Assembly: GCA_003567075.1 (NCBI GenBank)
Contig: PXAU01000074.1
Location: 1 to 15,667, forward strand
DNA from: Trueperaceae bacterium
Lineage (GTDB): Bacteria > Deinococcota > Deinococci > Deinococcales > Trueperaceae
DNA: 15,667 nucleotides
Direction: 5' to 3'
The translations under genes and the position numbers were made by a program. Positions 7,009-13,739 of this stretch are shown piece after piece. How positions within the stretch are numbered: the first letter of the stretch is position 1; each line of letters begins with the position of its first letter. A model generated the notes under the pieces. That model saw nothing but the letters and a program-made list of their open reading frames with translations. It had not been told where the DNA came from and ran no database searches.

Positions 7009-7935
7009 GTGGCGCAGCTCCTCCAACCAGACGCCTACGCGCGGGCGCGCGCGTTCCTCGAAGCCGGCCGTCCGCTCGAGGCGGCCGCGTTCGCACACGC
7101 GCTCGAGGGTGGTCCGGCGTGGCAGGTGCTCGACGCGCTCGCCGCGTTCCAGAACCCCGACGGCGGGTTCGGTCACGGGCTCGAGCCGGATCTGCTCTGT
7201 GGCTCGTCGAGCGCGCTGGCGACCTCCGTCGCGCTGCGGCGTCTCGCCGCGCTCGACGTCCCGGCCAACCACGCGGTCGTCGAGGGAGCCCTGGGATGGG
7301 CTCGTCGCGCCATCGACCCGCATGCGCGCACCTGGCGCATCGTGCCCACCGACGCCGGCAGCGCCCCGCATGCGCCCTGGTGGGACGCCGAGGGGTTGGA
7401 GGAGCGCTTCAACGCCTTCACGCTCAACCCCAAAGCGGAGATGCTCGCCCAGCTCTACACCCTCGGCGCCGGTGAGGACGGCTGGCTCGATCGGTTGGCC
7501 GACGATGTCGTCCGCGAGATCGAGAACCGTCTGGCCGCCAAACTGCCGCTCGACATGCACGAGCTGATCGCCTGCGTGTCCCTCGTGGACGCGCCACACG
7601 TGCCCGTCCAAGTGCGCCGCCGGTTGCACGAGGTGCTGGCGCCGCTCGTCGACGCCGGCGTCGAACGAGACCCGGACGCCTGGCGAAGCTACGAGCTGCG
7701 ACCGTTGGCGGTCGCTCCGCGGCCGGGCTGCGCGTTCGCGGGGCAACTCGCCGAGGTCGTCGAGCTCGAGCTCGCGTACCTCCTGCACGAACAGGCCGAC
7801 GATGGCGGCTGGTGGCCGACCTGGACGTGGGGTCGCGACGAGGACGTGTGGCAGCGGCAGCGGCGCGTGTGGGCCGGAGTCCTGACGCTCGAAGCCCTCG
7901 TGCACCTCGACCGCTACGGTCGGGTCGAGCGCTGA
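7009..7935 (+). CDS. Alpha/alpha-toroid (prenyltransferase/squalene-cyclase repeat) protein, function unknown (308 aa)
   Basis: The sequence resembles the helical-hairpin repeats of the terpenoid-cyclase/protein-prenyltransferase toroid fold: FQNPDGGFGHGLEPD at residues 47-61 and EQADDGGWWPTWTWG at 261-275, with helical repeats between. No DxDD cyclase motif or clear prenyltransferase zinc site is visible, so it is probably not a terpene cyclase; the QxxDGG(F/W) repeats may serve binding or a distantly related catalytic role. There is no signal peptide or membrane segment, so it is predicted cytoplasmic. The GTG start is set by the -10 element 6 nt upstream; the open frame continues further 5' but would run through the opposite-strand iron-binding-protein gene. 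The next gene starts 1 bp after this stop, so the two proteins probably work together. Fold assignment is good; function is unknown. Confidence 0.72.
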   Translation: MAQLLQPDAYARARAFLEAGRPLEAAAFAHALEGGPAWQVLDALAAFQNPDGGFGHGLEPDLLCGSSSALATSVALRRLAALDVPANHAVVEGALGWARRAIDPHARTWRIVPTDAGSAPHAPWWDAEGLEERFNAFTLNPKAEMLAQLYTLGAGEDGWLDRLADDVVREIENRLAAKLPLDMHELIACVSLVDAPHVPVQVRRRLHEVLAPLVDAGVERDPDAWRSYELRPLAVAPRPGCAFAGQLAEVVELELAYLLHEQADDGGWWPTWTWGRDEDVWQRQRRVWAGVLTLEALVHLDRYGRVER

Positions 7936-7936
7936 C

Positions 7937-8533
7937 GTGCTCTTTGGTTCGCGCCTCAGCGGCGAGCACCAGGCCCTGCTCGAGACCGTGCGAGATCCGG
8001 TGTGCCTGGTGTGTGCCCGTGCCGACGGCGCTGCCCGGCGCGCGCTCGAGGGGGTCTTGCGCGACGGTGTGAACGACGTGCGCGTGCGCGCTGATTGGCG
8101 CAAGCGAGGTGGCCTGTGCGGACGCCATTGGCGGGTGTGGCGCCACCTCGATTCGCCTCCCTTGTCGACCGCCATTCTCACGGAAGACCTGCTGCGGAGC
8201 TACCTGGATGACGGCACCGGCCTCGCGCCGCGCTGCCCCGGTTGCGAGATCGAATCCCGTGCCGAACAGCGCGTTCTGAAGGCGTTGGGCAGCATCCCGC
8301 TCGAGCGCCTCGACGAGGCCCTGGCCGAGGGTCCCGGCCTGCTGTGCCTGCGCCACTTCGAAGCGCTGCCAGCCGGCGACGTCAAAGAGCGCTTCGAGGC
8401 GCGCTTCCAGCTGCTGTTGGAGCACCTCAGGGAACAGGTCCGGACCAGCGATCATCGCTTCGTGAACGAGCGGCGCGGCCCGCACGCCGACGCCTGGCTG
8501 CGGGCCTTGCGCGTGTTCGGCGCGGACGTGTGA
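7937..8533 (+). CDS. DUF6062-like protein with two CxxC...CxxH modules (198 aa)
   Basis: Small soluble protein of unknown function. It contains two similar modules, each with a CxxC pair followed about 35 residues later by a (G/L)LCxRH motif: Cys23/Cys26 with Cys61/His64, and Cys100/Cys103 with Cys137/His140. Each set would suit a tetrahedral zinc site. The C-terminal segment FVNERRGPHADAWLRALRVFG (about 175-195) resembles the conserved tail of DUF6062-type proteins, from memory of that family. The GTG start follows the upstream stop by 1 bp, so translation is probably coupled to the toroid-protein gene. No catalytic motif is visible. The module repeat is directly seen; family assignment is moderate and zinc binding is inferred. 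Confidence 0.65.
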   Translation: MLFGSRLSGEHQALLETVRDPVCLVCARADGAARRALEGVLRDGVNDVRVRADWRKRGGLCGRHWRVWRHLDSPPLSTAILTEDLLRSYLDDGTGLAPRCPGCEIESRAEQRVLKALGSIPLERLDEALAEGPGLLCLRHFEALPAGDVKERFEARFQLLLEHLREQVRTSDHRFVNERRGPHADAWLRALRVFGADV

Positions 8534-8643
8534 CGGTGGCGCTCACCTCCCGCGTGGGCCTGCCGCCTTCGACGAGCGCTGGGCGACACCATGGTGCCGC
8601 CTCAGCGACTCCCTGACCGCACCTGAGGAGGGTCGCGCCAGCG

Positions 8644-10545
8644 ATGGATCACGACGTCGACCTGAAGGCGCTGCGGCGCGACGCCGCATTGACTGCCGTG
8701 ACGGGGTCGGGCCTGCTCCTCGGTGTCGCGGCGAGTGTGCTCGACGTGCCGCCCTGGGTTCCGTCGCTGGCCTACCTGGTCGCGTACCTCGCCGGCGGCG
8801 TGCCGACCGGGGTCACGGCACTGCGCTCGCTGCGCCGCGGCCGGCTCGACATCGACCTGCTCATGGTCACGGCCGCGCTCGCCGCCGCCGCCGTCGGCGA
8901 AGCGCGCGACGGCGCGATCCTGCTGTTCCTGTTCAGCCTGGCGGGTACGCTCGAGGACTACGCGATGGGTCGCACGAAGCGCGCGGTGGATGCGCTCCTG
9001 CAGTTGCGGCCGGACGTGGCCGCGCGTCGCAGGCCTGACGGCACCAGCGAGCAGGTGCCGGTGGAGGCGTTGCAGCCGGGCGACGTCGTCCTGGTGAAGC
9101 CGGGCGAGCGCCTCCCGGCCGACGGCCGCGTGGTGGAAGGCAGCAGCGCGGTCGATCAGGCGACCATCACCTGTGAGAGCGTACCGGTCGACAAGGCCGT
9201 GGGCGACGAAGTCTTCGCCGCAACGGTGAACGGCCACGGCGCCATCGCGGTGGAGGTGACGCGCGCGGCGTCGGCCTCGACCGTGGCGCGGATGATCGAC
9301 CTGGTGACCGAGGCGCGTGCCCAACGCTCGCCCAGTCAGCGTATCGGCGAGGGGTTCGGTCGACGGTACACGCTCGTCGTCATGGTTGGGAGCCTGGTTG
9401 CGCTGTTGACGTTCCTGGGGTTGGGCCGCGATTGGTCGAGCGCGCTGTACACCACCGCGACGCTGCTCGTGGCCGCGAGCCCGTGCGCGGTGGTGATCAG
9501 CGTTCCCGCAGCCGTCCTGTCGGCGCTGGCGGCAGCCGCACGCGGTGGGGTGCTGTTCAAGGGGGGCGCGGCGCTCGAGACGCTCGGGCGCAGCACCACG
9601 CTGGCCTTCGACAAGACCGGCACCCTCACCCAGGGGAGCCCGGCGGTGACGAAGGTGGTCGCCGTCGATGGTGACGACGCGGGGCTGCTGTCGCTGGCCG
9701 CCGCCATCGAGGCGCGCTCCGAGCACCCGATCGCGCGCGCGGTCCTGCACGAGGCCGAGCGTCGAGGCGTTCGACCCGAGGCGGCGCTCGACACCACCGC
9801 CGTCCCTGGTCAAGGGCTGCGCGCCAGGCTGAACGGCCGCGCGGCGTGGGCGGGCACGCTGCGACTCATGGAAGCCCACGGCCTGGCGCTCCCGCCCGCG
9901 CTCGAGGCCTCGGTGGCCGAGCTGCAGGCGTGCGGCGCGACGCTCATGCTCGTCGGCGACGACCAGCGGGTCCACGGGGTGATCGCGGTCGCCGACCAGG
10001 TGCGCCCGAGCGCGGTCACGGCGCTCGCCGGATTGCGCGCCGCGGGCGTGCAGCGCTTCGCCATGCTGACGGGTGACCATGAGGGTGTCGCACGAGCGAT
10101 CGCCAGCGAGGTCGGCATCCCCGAGGCGCACGTGCACGCCGGTCTGCTGCCGGAGGAGAAGCTGGAGGTCGTCGAACGGCTGACCCGCAACGGTCGGGTG
10201 GCGTACGTCGGTGACGGCGTCAACGACGCCGCTGCCTTGGCACGGGCGGACGTCGGCATCGCCATGGGCGCCGCCGGCAGCGACGTCGCCATCGAGACCG
10301 CCGACGTCGCCTTGCTGGCCGACGATCTGGGTCGGCTCGAGGCGGCCTACCGCCTCTCGCGCCGCGCCAACACGGTGGTGCGCCAGAACCTCACGTTCGC
10401 CCTTGGCATGATGGCGGTGCTGGTCGCGTTCACGCTCTTCGGCGACCTGCCGTTGCCGCTCGCCGTCGTCGGGCACGAGGGGGGAACGCTGGTGGTGGTC
10501 GCCAACGGCTTGCGCTTGCTGGCGCCGGTGCGAGCGTCCGCCTGA
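8644..10545 (+). CDS. P1B-4-type heavy-metal-transporting P-type ATPase (633 aa)
   Basis: Membrane pump that exports a transition metal by ATP hydrolysis. Seen motifs: phosphorylation site DKTGTLTQG at 323-331, SEHP at 359-362, nucleotide/phosphatase motif LTGDHE at 475-480, and GDGVND at 523-528. The metal-path motif in TM4 is SPC (279-281), not CPC, and a late helix carries HEGGT (611-615) before NGLRLL. This combination defines P1B-4 pumps (CoaT, CtpD, PfeT class), linked to Co2+, Fe2+ or Zn2+ export rather than copper. There is no N-terminal CxxC metal-binding domain. The actuator loop, normally TGE, reads TCE (Thr176-Cys177-Glu178). A ribosome-binding site GAGGAGGG (8625-8632) precedes the ATG by 11 nt. 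It is 110 bp downstream of the DUF6062-like gene; no separate promoter is evident. The exact metal is undetermined. Confidence 0.88.
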   Translation: MDHDVDLKALRRDAALTAVTGSGLLLGVAASVLDVPPWVPSLAYLVAYLAGGVPTGVTALRSLRRGRLDIDLLMVTAALAAAAVGEARDGAILLFLFSLAGTLEDYAMGRTKRAVDALLQLRPDVAARRRPDGTSEQVPVEALQPGDVVLVKPGERLPADGRVVEGSSAVDQATITCESVPVDKAVGDEVFAATVNGHGAIAVEVTRAASASTVARMIDLVTEARAQRSPSQRIGEGFGRRYTLVVMVGSLVALLTFLGLGRDWSSALYTTATLLVAASPCAVVISVPAAVLSALAAAARGGVLFKGGAALETLGRSTTLAFDKTGTLTQGSPAVTKVVAVDGDDAGLLSLAAAIEARSEHPIARAVLHEAERRGVRPEAALDTTAVPGQGLRARLNGRAAWAGTLRLMEAHGLALPPALEASVAELQACGATLMLVGDDQRVHGVIAVADQVRPSAVTALAGLRAAGVQRFAMLTGDHEGVARAIASEVGIPEAHVHAGLLPEEKLEVVERLTRNGRVAYVGDGVNDAAALARADVGIAMGAAGSDVAIETADVALLADDLGRLEAAYRLSRRANTVVRQNLTFALGMMAVLVAFTLFGDLPLPLAVVGHEGGTLVVVANGLRLLAPVRASA

Positions 10546-10580
10546 GGGTCGGGGCGTGGGCCGTCTGCGGCTTCGATCGC

Positions 10581-11339
10581 TCAGCCTTGGCGTAGTGCCC
10601 TGCGGGCCGCCTCGGCGCTGCGTCTGAGCGTCGTCAGCGGGTCGCTCGGCGCGTCGTGCTCCACTACGAGCCAAGGCACGCCATGCACCCGCACCGCGTC
10701 CAGGACGGCCTCCAGCTCGAGCACGCCGTCGCCCACGTCGACCCAGGGCGGATCGTTGCCCGGCTCGAGGTCCTTGAGGTGCAGGCGCGTGACGCGCGAG
10801 CCGTGGGCGTCCAGCCAGCGCTGCGGCTCGTGGCCGCTCGCGAGCAGCCAGCCGGTGTCGAGTTCGAGCGTGAGGTGGTCGGGGTCGGCCGCATCGGCCA
10901 GCACGGTGAGCCCTTCCTCGCCGGGTGGGCCGCTGAGCTCGAAGTCGTGGTGGTGGTACGCCAGCGCCAACCCCTCGCCCTGCAACGCCTGCCCCAGGGC
11001 AGCGAGCTCGCGACCGAGGGCTGCCCAGCCAGCGACGTCGGTCGGGCGCTCGTGCGCGTCGAGCCAGGGGACGACCACGAGCGGCGTGCCGAGGGTTCGG
11101 TGGGCTGCAGCGACGCCTGCGAGGTCGCGCCGGAGCTCGACCAACGGCACGTGCGCGGACGCGAGCGCCAGTCCGGCGCGGGCCAAGGCATCGCGCAGCG
11201 CGGCCGGCGCCACGCCCTGCGTCCCGACGGTCTCGACACCGTCGTAGCCCGCTGCGGCGACCGCCGCGAGGAGCTCGTCCAGGGAGACGCCCGCATGGCG
11301 GGCCGTGTAGAGCTGCAAGCCGAGCGCAGGAACGGTCAT
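10581..11339 (-). CDS. Sugar phosphate isomerase/epimerase-like TIM-barrel protein (252 aa)
   Basis: Member of the xylose-isomerase-like/AP-endonuclease-2 superfamily (IolE, YcjR and relatives), metal-dependent enzymes that isomerise, epimerise or dehydrate sugars and keto-sugars. The start LGLQLYTARH is typical. Putative metal and catalytic residues appear in order: Glu36 (DGVET), HHHDFEL at 129-135, ELDTGW at 159-164 (Asp161), LHLKD at 186-190 (His187), DVGDG at 201-205, and VVEHD at 225-229 (Glu227). The ATG overlaps the stop of the upstream oxidoreductase as ATGA, a 4-bp overlap that implies translational coupling. Length is usual for the family. It converges with the metal-pump gene 35 bp away. 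The substrate cannot be named; partnership with the oxidoreductase suggests a keto-sugar or inositol-type intermediate. Confidence 0.82.
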   Translation of the reverse strand: MTVPALGLQLYTARHAGVSLDELLAAVAAAGYDGVETVGTQGVAPAALRDALARAGLALASAHVPLVELRRDLAGVAAAHRTLGTPLVVVPWLDAHERPTDVAGWAALGRELAALGQALQGEGLALAYHHHDFELSGPPGEEGLTVLADAADPDHLTLELDTGWLLASGHEPQRWLDAHGSRVTRLHLKDLEPGNDPPWVDVGDGVLELEAVLDAVRVHGVPWLVVEHDAPSDPLTTLRRSAEAARRALRQG

Positions 11340-12451
11340 GCCACCACCTCCGGTGTCCACCCGAGCGCATGGAGATCCTCCACCGTGAGGGGATCTGGTC
11401 GCTCGGGGCGGCTCTCGATCGCGACGCGGTGCCCCGTCCGCACGGACGTGAGGCCCGCCTCCAGCACCTCCAGGACGTGCGCGGCGAGCGCCGCCGAGGC
11501 GCGTGCCGGCCGACCCTGACGGTGGGCCACGAGCAGATCGAGGGCGCCGATGCCGCGCGCGTTGTGCGAGACGCCCGGCTCGCCCACGACCTCGTGCCAG
11601 GCGTCGTCGGCGGGCCCGCGTCGCCGGACCGGCCCTTCGAAGGTGTTCGGGTCCGGCAACGACAAGGTTCCGGCCTCGCCGTACACCTCGAAGCGCGGGA
11701 GGTCGGTGGCGGGCACGTCGAAGGTCGTGAGCAGCGTAGCGACGACCCCCGACGCGAAGCGCAACGTCAGCGTCACGTGCGTGTCGACCGCGACCGGGAA
11801 GCGCGCCCCGGCCAAGGGACCGCTGGCGACCGTGCGTTCGGTCTGCGGCCGAAGCCCTTCGCCGGTGACGCTTGCCACCGCGCCGAACAGCACGACCATG
11901 GTGGTGACGTAGTAGGGGCCCATGTCGAGCAGCGGCCCCGCACCTCCCAGATAGAAGAATCCCGGGTCGTGGTGCCATCGCTCCGGTCCGCCGGTACACA
12001 TGTGTGCGGCCGCCGCAAAGGGACGGCCGACGACGCCTGCGTCGACGGCGGTGCGGGCGGTCTGCAGGCCCACGCCGAGGAAGGTGTCGGGGGCGCCGCC
12101 GAGGGCCAGACCACGAGCCTGCGCGAGGGCCCTAAGGGCGTGCGCCTCGGCCGCGCTGGCGGCCAAGGGCTTCTCGCTGTAGACGTGCTTGCCGGCCTCG
12201 AGCGCGCGCCGGTTGACGTCGTAGTGCGCGCTCGGGATCGTGAGGTCGATGACCAGATCGACGGCGTCCGACGCGAGGAGGGCGTCTGGCGTGAGCGCGT
12301 TGGCGATGCCGAACTCGTCCGCGCGAGCGCGCGCCCGCGCCGGATCGAGGTCGGCCAGCGCCACCACACGCACGTCGGGTGCGCGCGTGAGGGTTCGCAA
12401 GTAGGCCGTGCTGATGGTGCCGCAGCCGATGATGCCGATGCTCGTGATCAC
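11336..12451 (-). CDS. Gfo/Idh/MocA-family NAD(P)-dependent oxidoreductase (371 aa)
   Basis: Cytoplasmic dehydrogenase expected to oxidise a sugar, inositol or glycoside hydroxyl using NAD(P). The Rossmann nucleotide-binding start is IGIIGCGTIS at residues 5-14. The family hallmark EKP lies in YSEKPLA at 91-97. The C-terminal domain contains GGAGPLLDMGPYYVT at 169-183, where many members have DxGxH; here Tyr occupies the His place, as in the DMGPYY subgroup. I place the start at the GTG (12451) because an ideal ribosome-binding site, AAGGAG (complement of 12457-12462), is 5 nt upstream. The open frame runs 54 codons further 5' to an ATG at 12613, but that extension is Pro/Arg-rich and not family-like. 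It is followed by the overlapping TIM-barrel gene, with which it forms a two-gene unit. Confidence 0.87.
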   Translation of the reverse strand: MITSIGIIGCGTISTAYLRTLTRAPDVRVVALADLDPARARARADEFGIANALTPDALLASDAVDLVIDLTIPSAHYDVNRRALEAGKHVYSEKPLAASAAEAHALRALAQARGLALGGAPDTFLGVGLQTARTAVDAGVVGRPFAAAAHMCTGGPERWHHDPGFFYLGGAGPLLDMGPYYVTTMVVLFGAVASVTGEGLRPQTERTVASGPLAGARFPVAVDTHVTLTLRFASGVVATLLTTFDVPATDLPRFEVYGEAGTLSLPDPNTFEGPVRRRGPADDAWHEVVGEPGVSHNARGIGALDLLVAHRQGRPARASAALAAHVLEVLEAGLTSVRTGHRVAIESRPERPDPLTVEDLHALGWTPEVVA

Positions 12452-12456
12452 GTTGG

Positions 12457-12462
12457 CTCCTT
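12457..12462 (-). promoter_or_regulatory. Ribosome-binding site that fixes the GTG start of the Gfo/Idh/MocA gene
   Basis: AAGGAG on the minus strand is separated by 5 nt from the GTG at 12449-12451. It decides between this start and the much longer frame beginning at 12613. Confidence 0.75.
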
Positions 12463-12605
12463 CGCTCCGGGACCATGGTACGCCGGCAGGTAGCGGTCTT
12501 GGGGGCCGTCCCGTGCATGCAGGGTGGCGCGGCGGGCGTACGCTGGGCCGTAGGAATGCCGCCGGCGGGGGCTTCGGGCGCAGTGGCGCATGGGCGCCGC
12601 TCGCC

Positions 12606-13457
12606 TCAGGCACCTCCCAGGGTCGCCAACGCAGCGATGCCCGCGAGCATCAGCACGGTCGCGACGAGCTTCCGAGCGAGCCGGTCACGCTCGCCCAGGA
12701 GCGCGATGCCGATCAGGGTCAACGCGACCAAGCGCACCTGCGCTGCGAGGATGACGTTGCCGGCGCTGCCGCCGGCCGCGAACGCCAGAATGATCAGCCA
12801 CTGCGTCAGGGCGAAGGTCGCCGCGACCGTCCAAGCGCTCCAACCCCACAGGACGCGGGACCGCAGTTCGGTGGCTCGCGGCCGCGCCAGCATCAGCATC
12901 CCGGTGCCCGTGAGCAGCAGGTTGAGCGCGGTGTACCCGAGCGGCTCGAAGGGCGGGCTGATCGCCTTGTCGATGACGTTGCCGGCCCCGAACGCCAGCG
13001 CCGCACCAAGCGCGAGAAGCTGGCCTGGGGAAAAGCGCAGACGCCGTGGCTTCTCGGCGATCGTGAGCAGCGACGCCAGGATGAGACCGGCACCGACCGC
13101 GGAGGCGGCGGGGAAGGCCTCGCGCAGCACCAGTGTGCCGCCGACGACGGTCCACAGCGCCGACGAGCGGAGCAGGAGATCGATCTCCGAGAGCTGCGAG
13201 CGTGCCAGCGCCGCGAAGTACAGGGTGTTGCCGAGCACGTAGACCGCCGTCATCAGCGCAAGGTGGGGGAGCCGCTCGCCCGCCGGCGAGAGGTCGGCGC
13301 CCGCGAGCGGCAGCGACGCCAGGCACAGGAGACCACCGGCGACGTGGACGACCCCGCCGAGCACTGGGGGGCGGACGCGCGCGACGAGCCGCTTCGAAGC
13401 CCAGACGTTGACGGCGCTGGCGGCGCCGGCGGCGAGGGCGAACACGAGCCAGCTCAA
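12606..13457 (-). CDS. EamA/DMT-family membrane transporter (283 aa)
   Basis: Inner-membrane transporter of the drug/metabolite transporter superfamily. The sequence is almost entirely hydrophobic, with about ten predicted helices in two five-helix repeats (for example 1-22, 34-52, 66-84, 95-110, 118-133, 148-163, 175-192, 207-229, 237-253, 263-281). The short loop YFAALARSQLSEIDLLLRSS and the repeat-2 equivalent are typical of EamA proteins. Substrate is not predictable. The start codon is TTG, supported by a strong ribosome-binding site, GGAGGT (complement of 13463-13468), 5 nt upstream; no ATG or GTG fits as well. The gene begins 21 bp after the ATPase remnant and lies in the same direction as the rarA fusion gene, so cotranscription is possible. 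Confidence 0.8.
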   Translation of the reverse strand: MSWLVFALAAGAASAVNVWASKRLVARVRPPVLGGVVHVAGGLLCLASLPLAGADLSPAGERLPHLALMTAVYVLGNTLYFAALARSQLSEIDLLLRSSALWTVVGGTLVLREAFPAASAVGAGLILASLLTIAEKPRRLRFSPGQLLALGAALAFGAGNVIDKAISPPFEPLGYTALNLLLTGTGMLMLARPRATELRSRVLWGWSAWTVAATFALTQWLIILAFAAGGSAGNVILAAQVRLVALTLIGIALLGERDRLARKLVATVLMLAGIAALATLGGA

Positions 13458-13462
13458 GCGCG

Positions 13463-13468
13463 ACCTCC
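13463..13468 (-). promoter_or_regulatory. Ribosome-binding site that fixes a TTG start for the EamA-family gene
   Basis: GGAGGT on the minus strand lies 5 nt from the TTG at 13455-13457, with no better start codon at a suitable distance. Confidence 0.65.
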
Positions 13469-13478
13469 GGGCGCGATC

Positions 13479-13739
13479 CTACGTCGGCTGACTGCGGCGC
13501 CGCGACGCCGCGACCTTGTCGATTGCGACCTGATCGGCAGCGGCACGAAGCTCCGCGCGCGCCGCCTCGACAAGGGCGCTCTTCGCAATGCCGTTCTCGC
13601 CAACGAACAGTGTCACAGCTCTATCAAAGCGCACCTTGCGCAGGCTGGCGATCGCTGGACCGTCGAAGCGGTACCCATCACGAACGGCGTCTGAGTCGAT
13701 CGTCACGTCAAGCAACGGGAGGAGCGTAGGGTCGTTCAC
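13479..13739 (-). pseudogene. Truncated AAA-family ATPase remnant (86 codons) with damaged Walker A
   Basis: The first 60 residues resemble the N-terminus of predicted AAA ATPases of about 200-250 residues, whose pattern is roughly Y-x-F-x-x-P-A-I-x-x-L, then V-T-F-F-V-G-E-N-G-x-G-K-S. Here it reads YRFDGPAIASL at 23-33 and VTLFVGENGIAKSALVEA at 42-59. The Walker A glycine before Lys is replaced by Ala (GENGIAKS, Ala52), and there is no room for Walker B, signature or sensor motifs before the TAG stop and the next gene. The tail from about residue 60 is Arg/Ala-rich and does not look like the family. The GTG start overlaps the TGA of the upstream rarA fusion gene as GTGA. I call it a remnant; an alternative is a short coupled accessory protein. 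Confidence 0.6.

Noticed and set aside
6853..8181. 5' extension of the iron-binding-protein frame to 8181 (-)
   Set aside because: It would overlap the toroid and CCCH genes on the other strand. The signal peptide and ribosome-binding site fix the start at 6852.
10560..10573. GCCG-TCTG-CGGC-TT hairpin between the convergent metal-pump and TIM-barrel genes
   Set aside because: A 4-bp stem followed by only two T residues is too weak to call a terminator in GC-rich DNA.
8602..11370. Very long (922-codon) open frame on the - strand across the metal-pump gene
   Set aside because: The opposite strand encodes a P-type ATPase with all catalytic motifs in order. The antisense translation is low-complexity Arg/His/Gln-rich with no domain.
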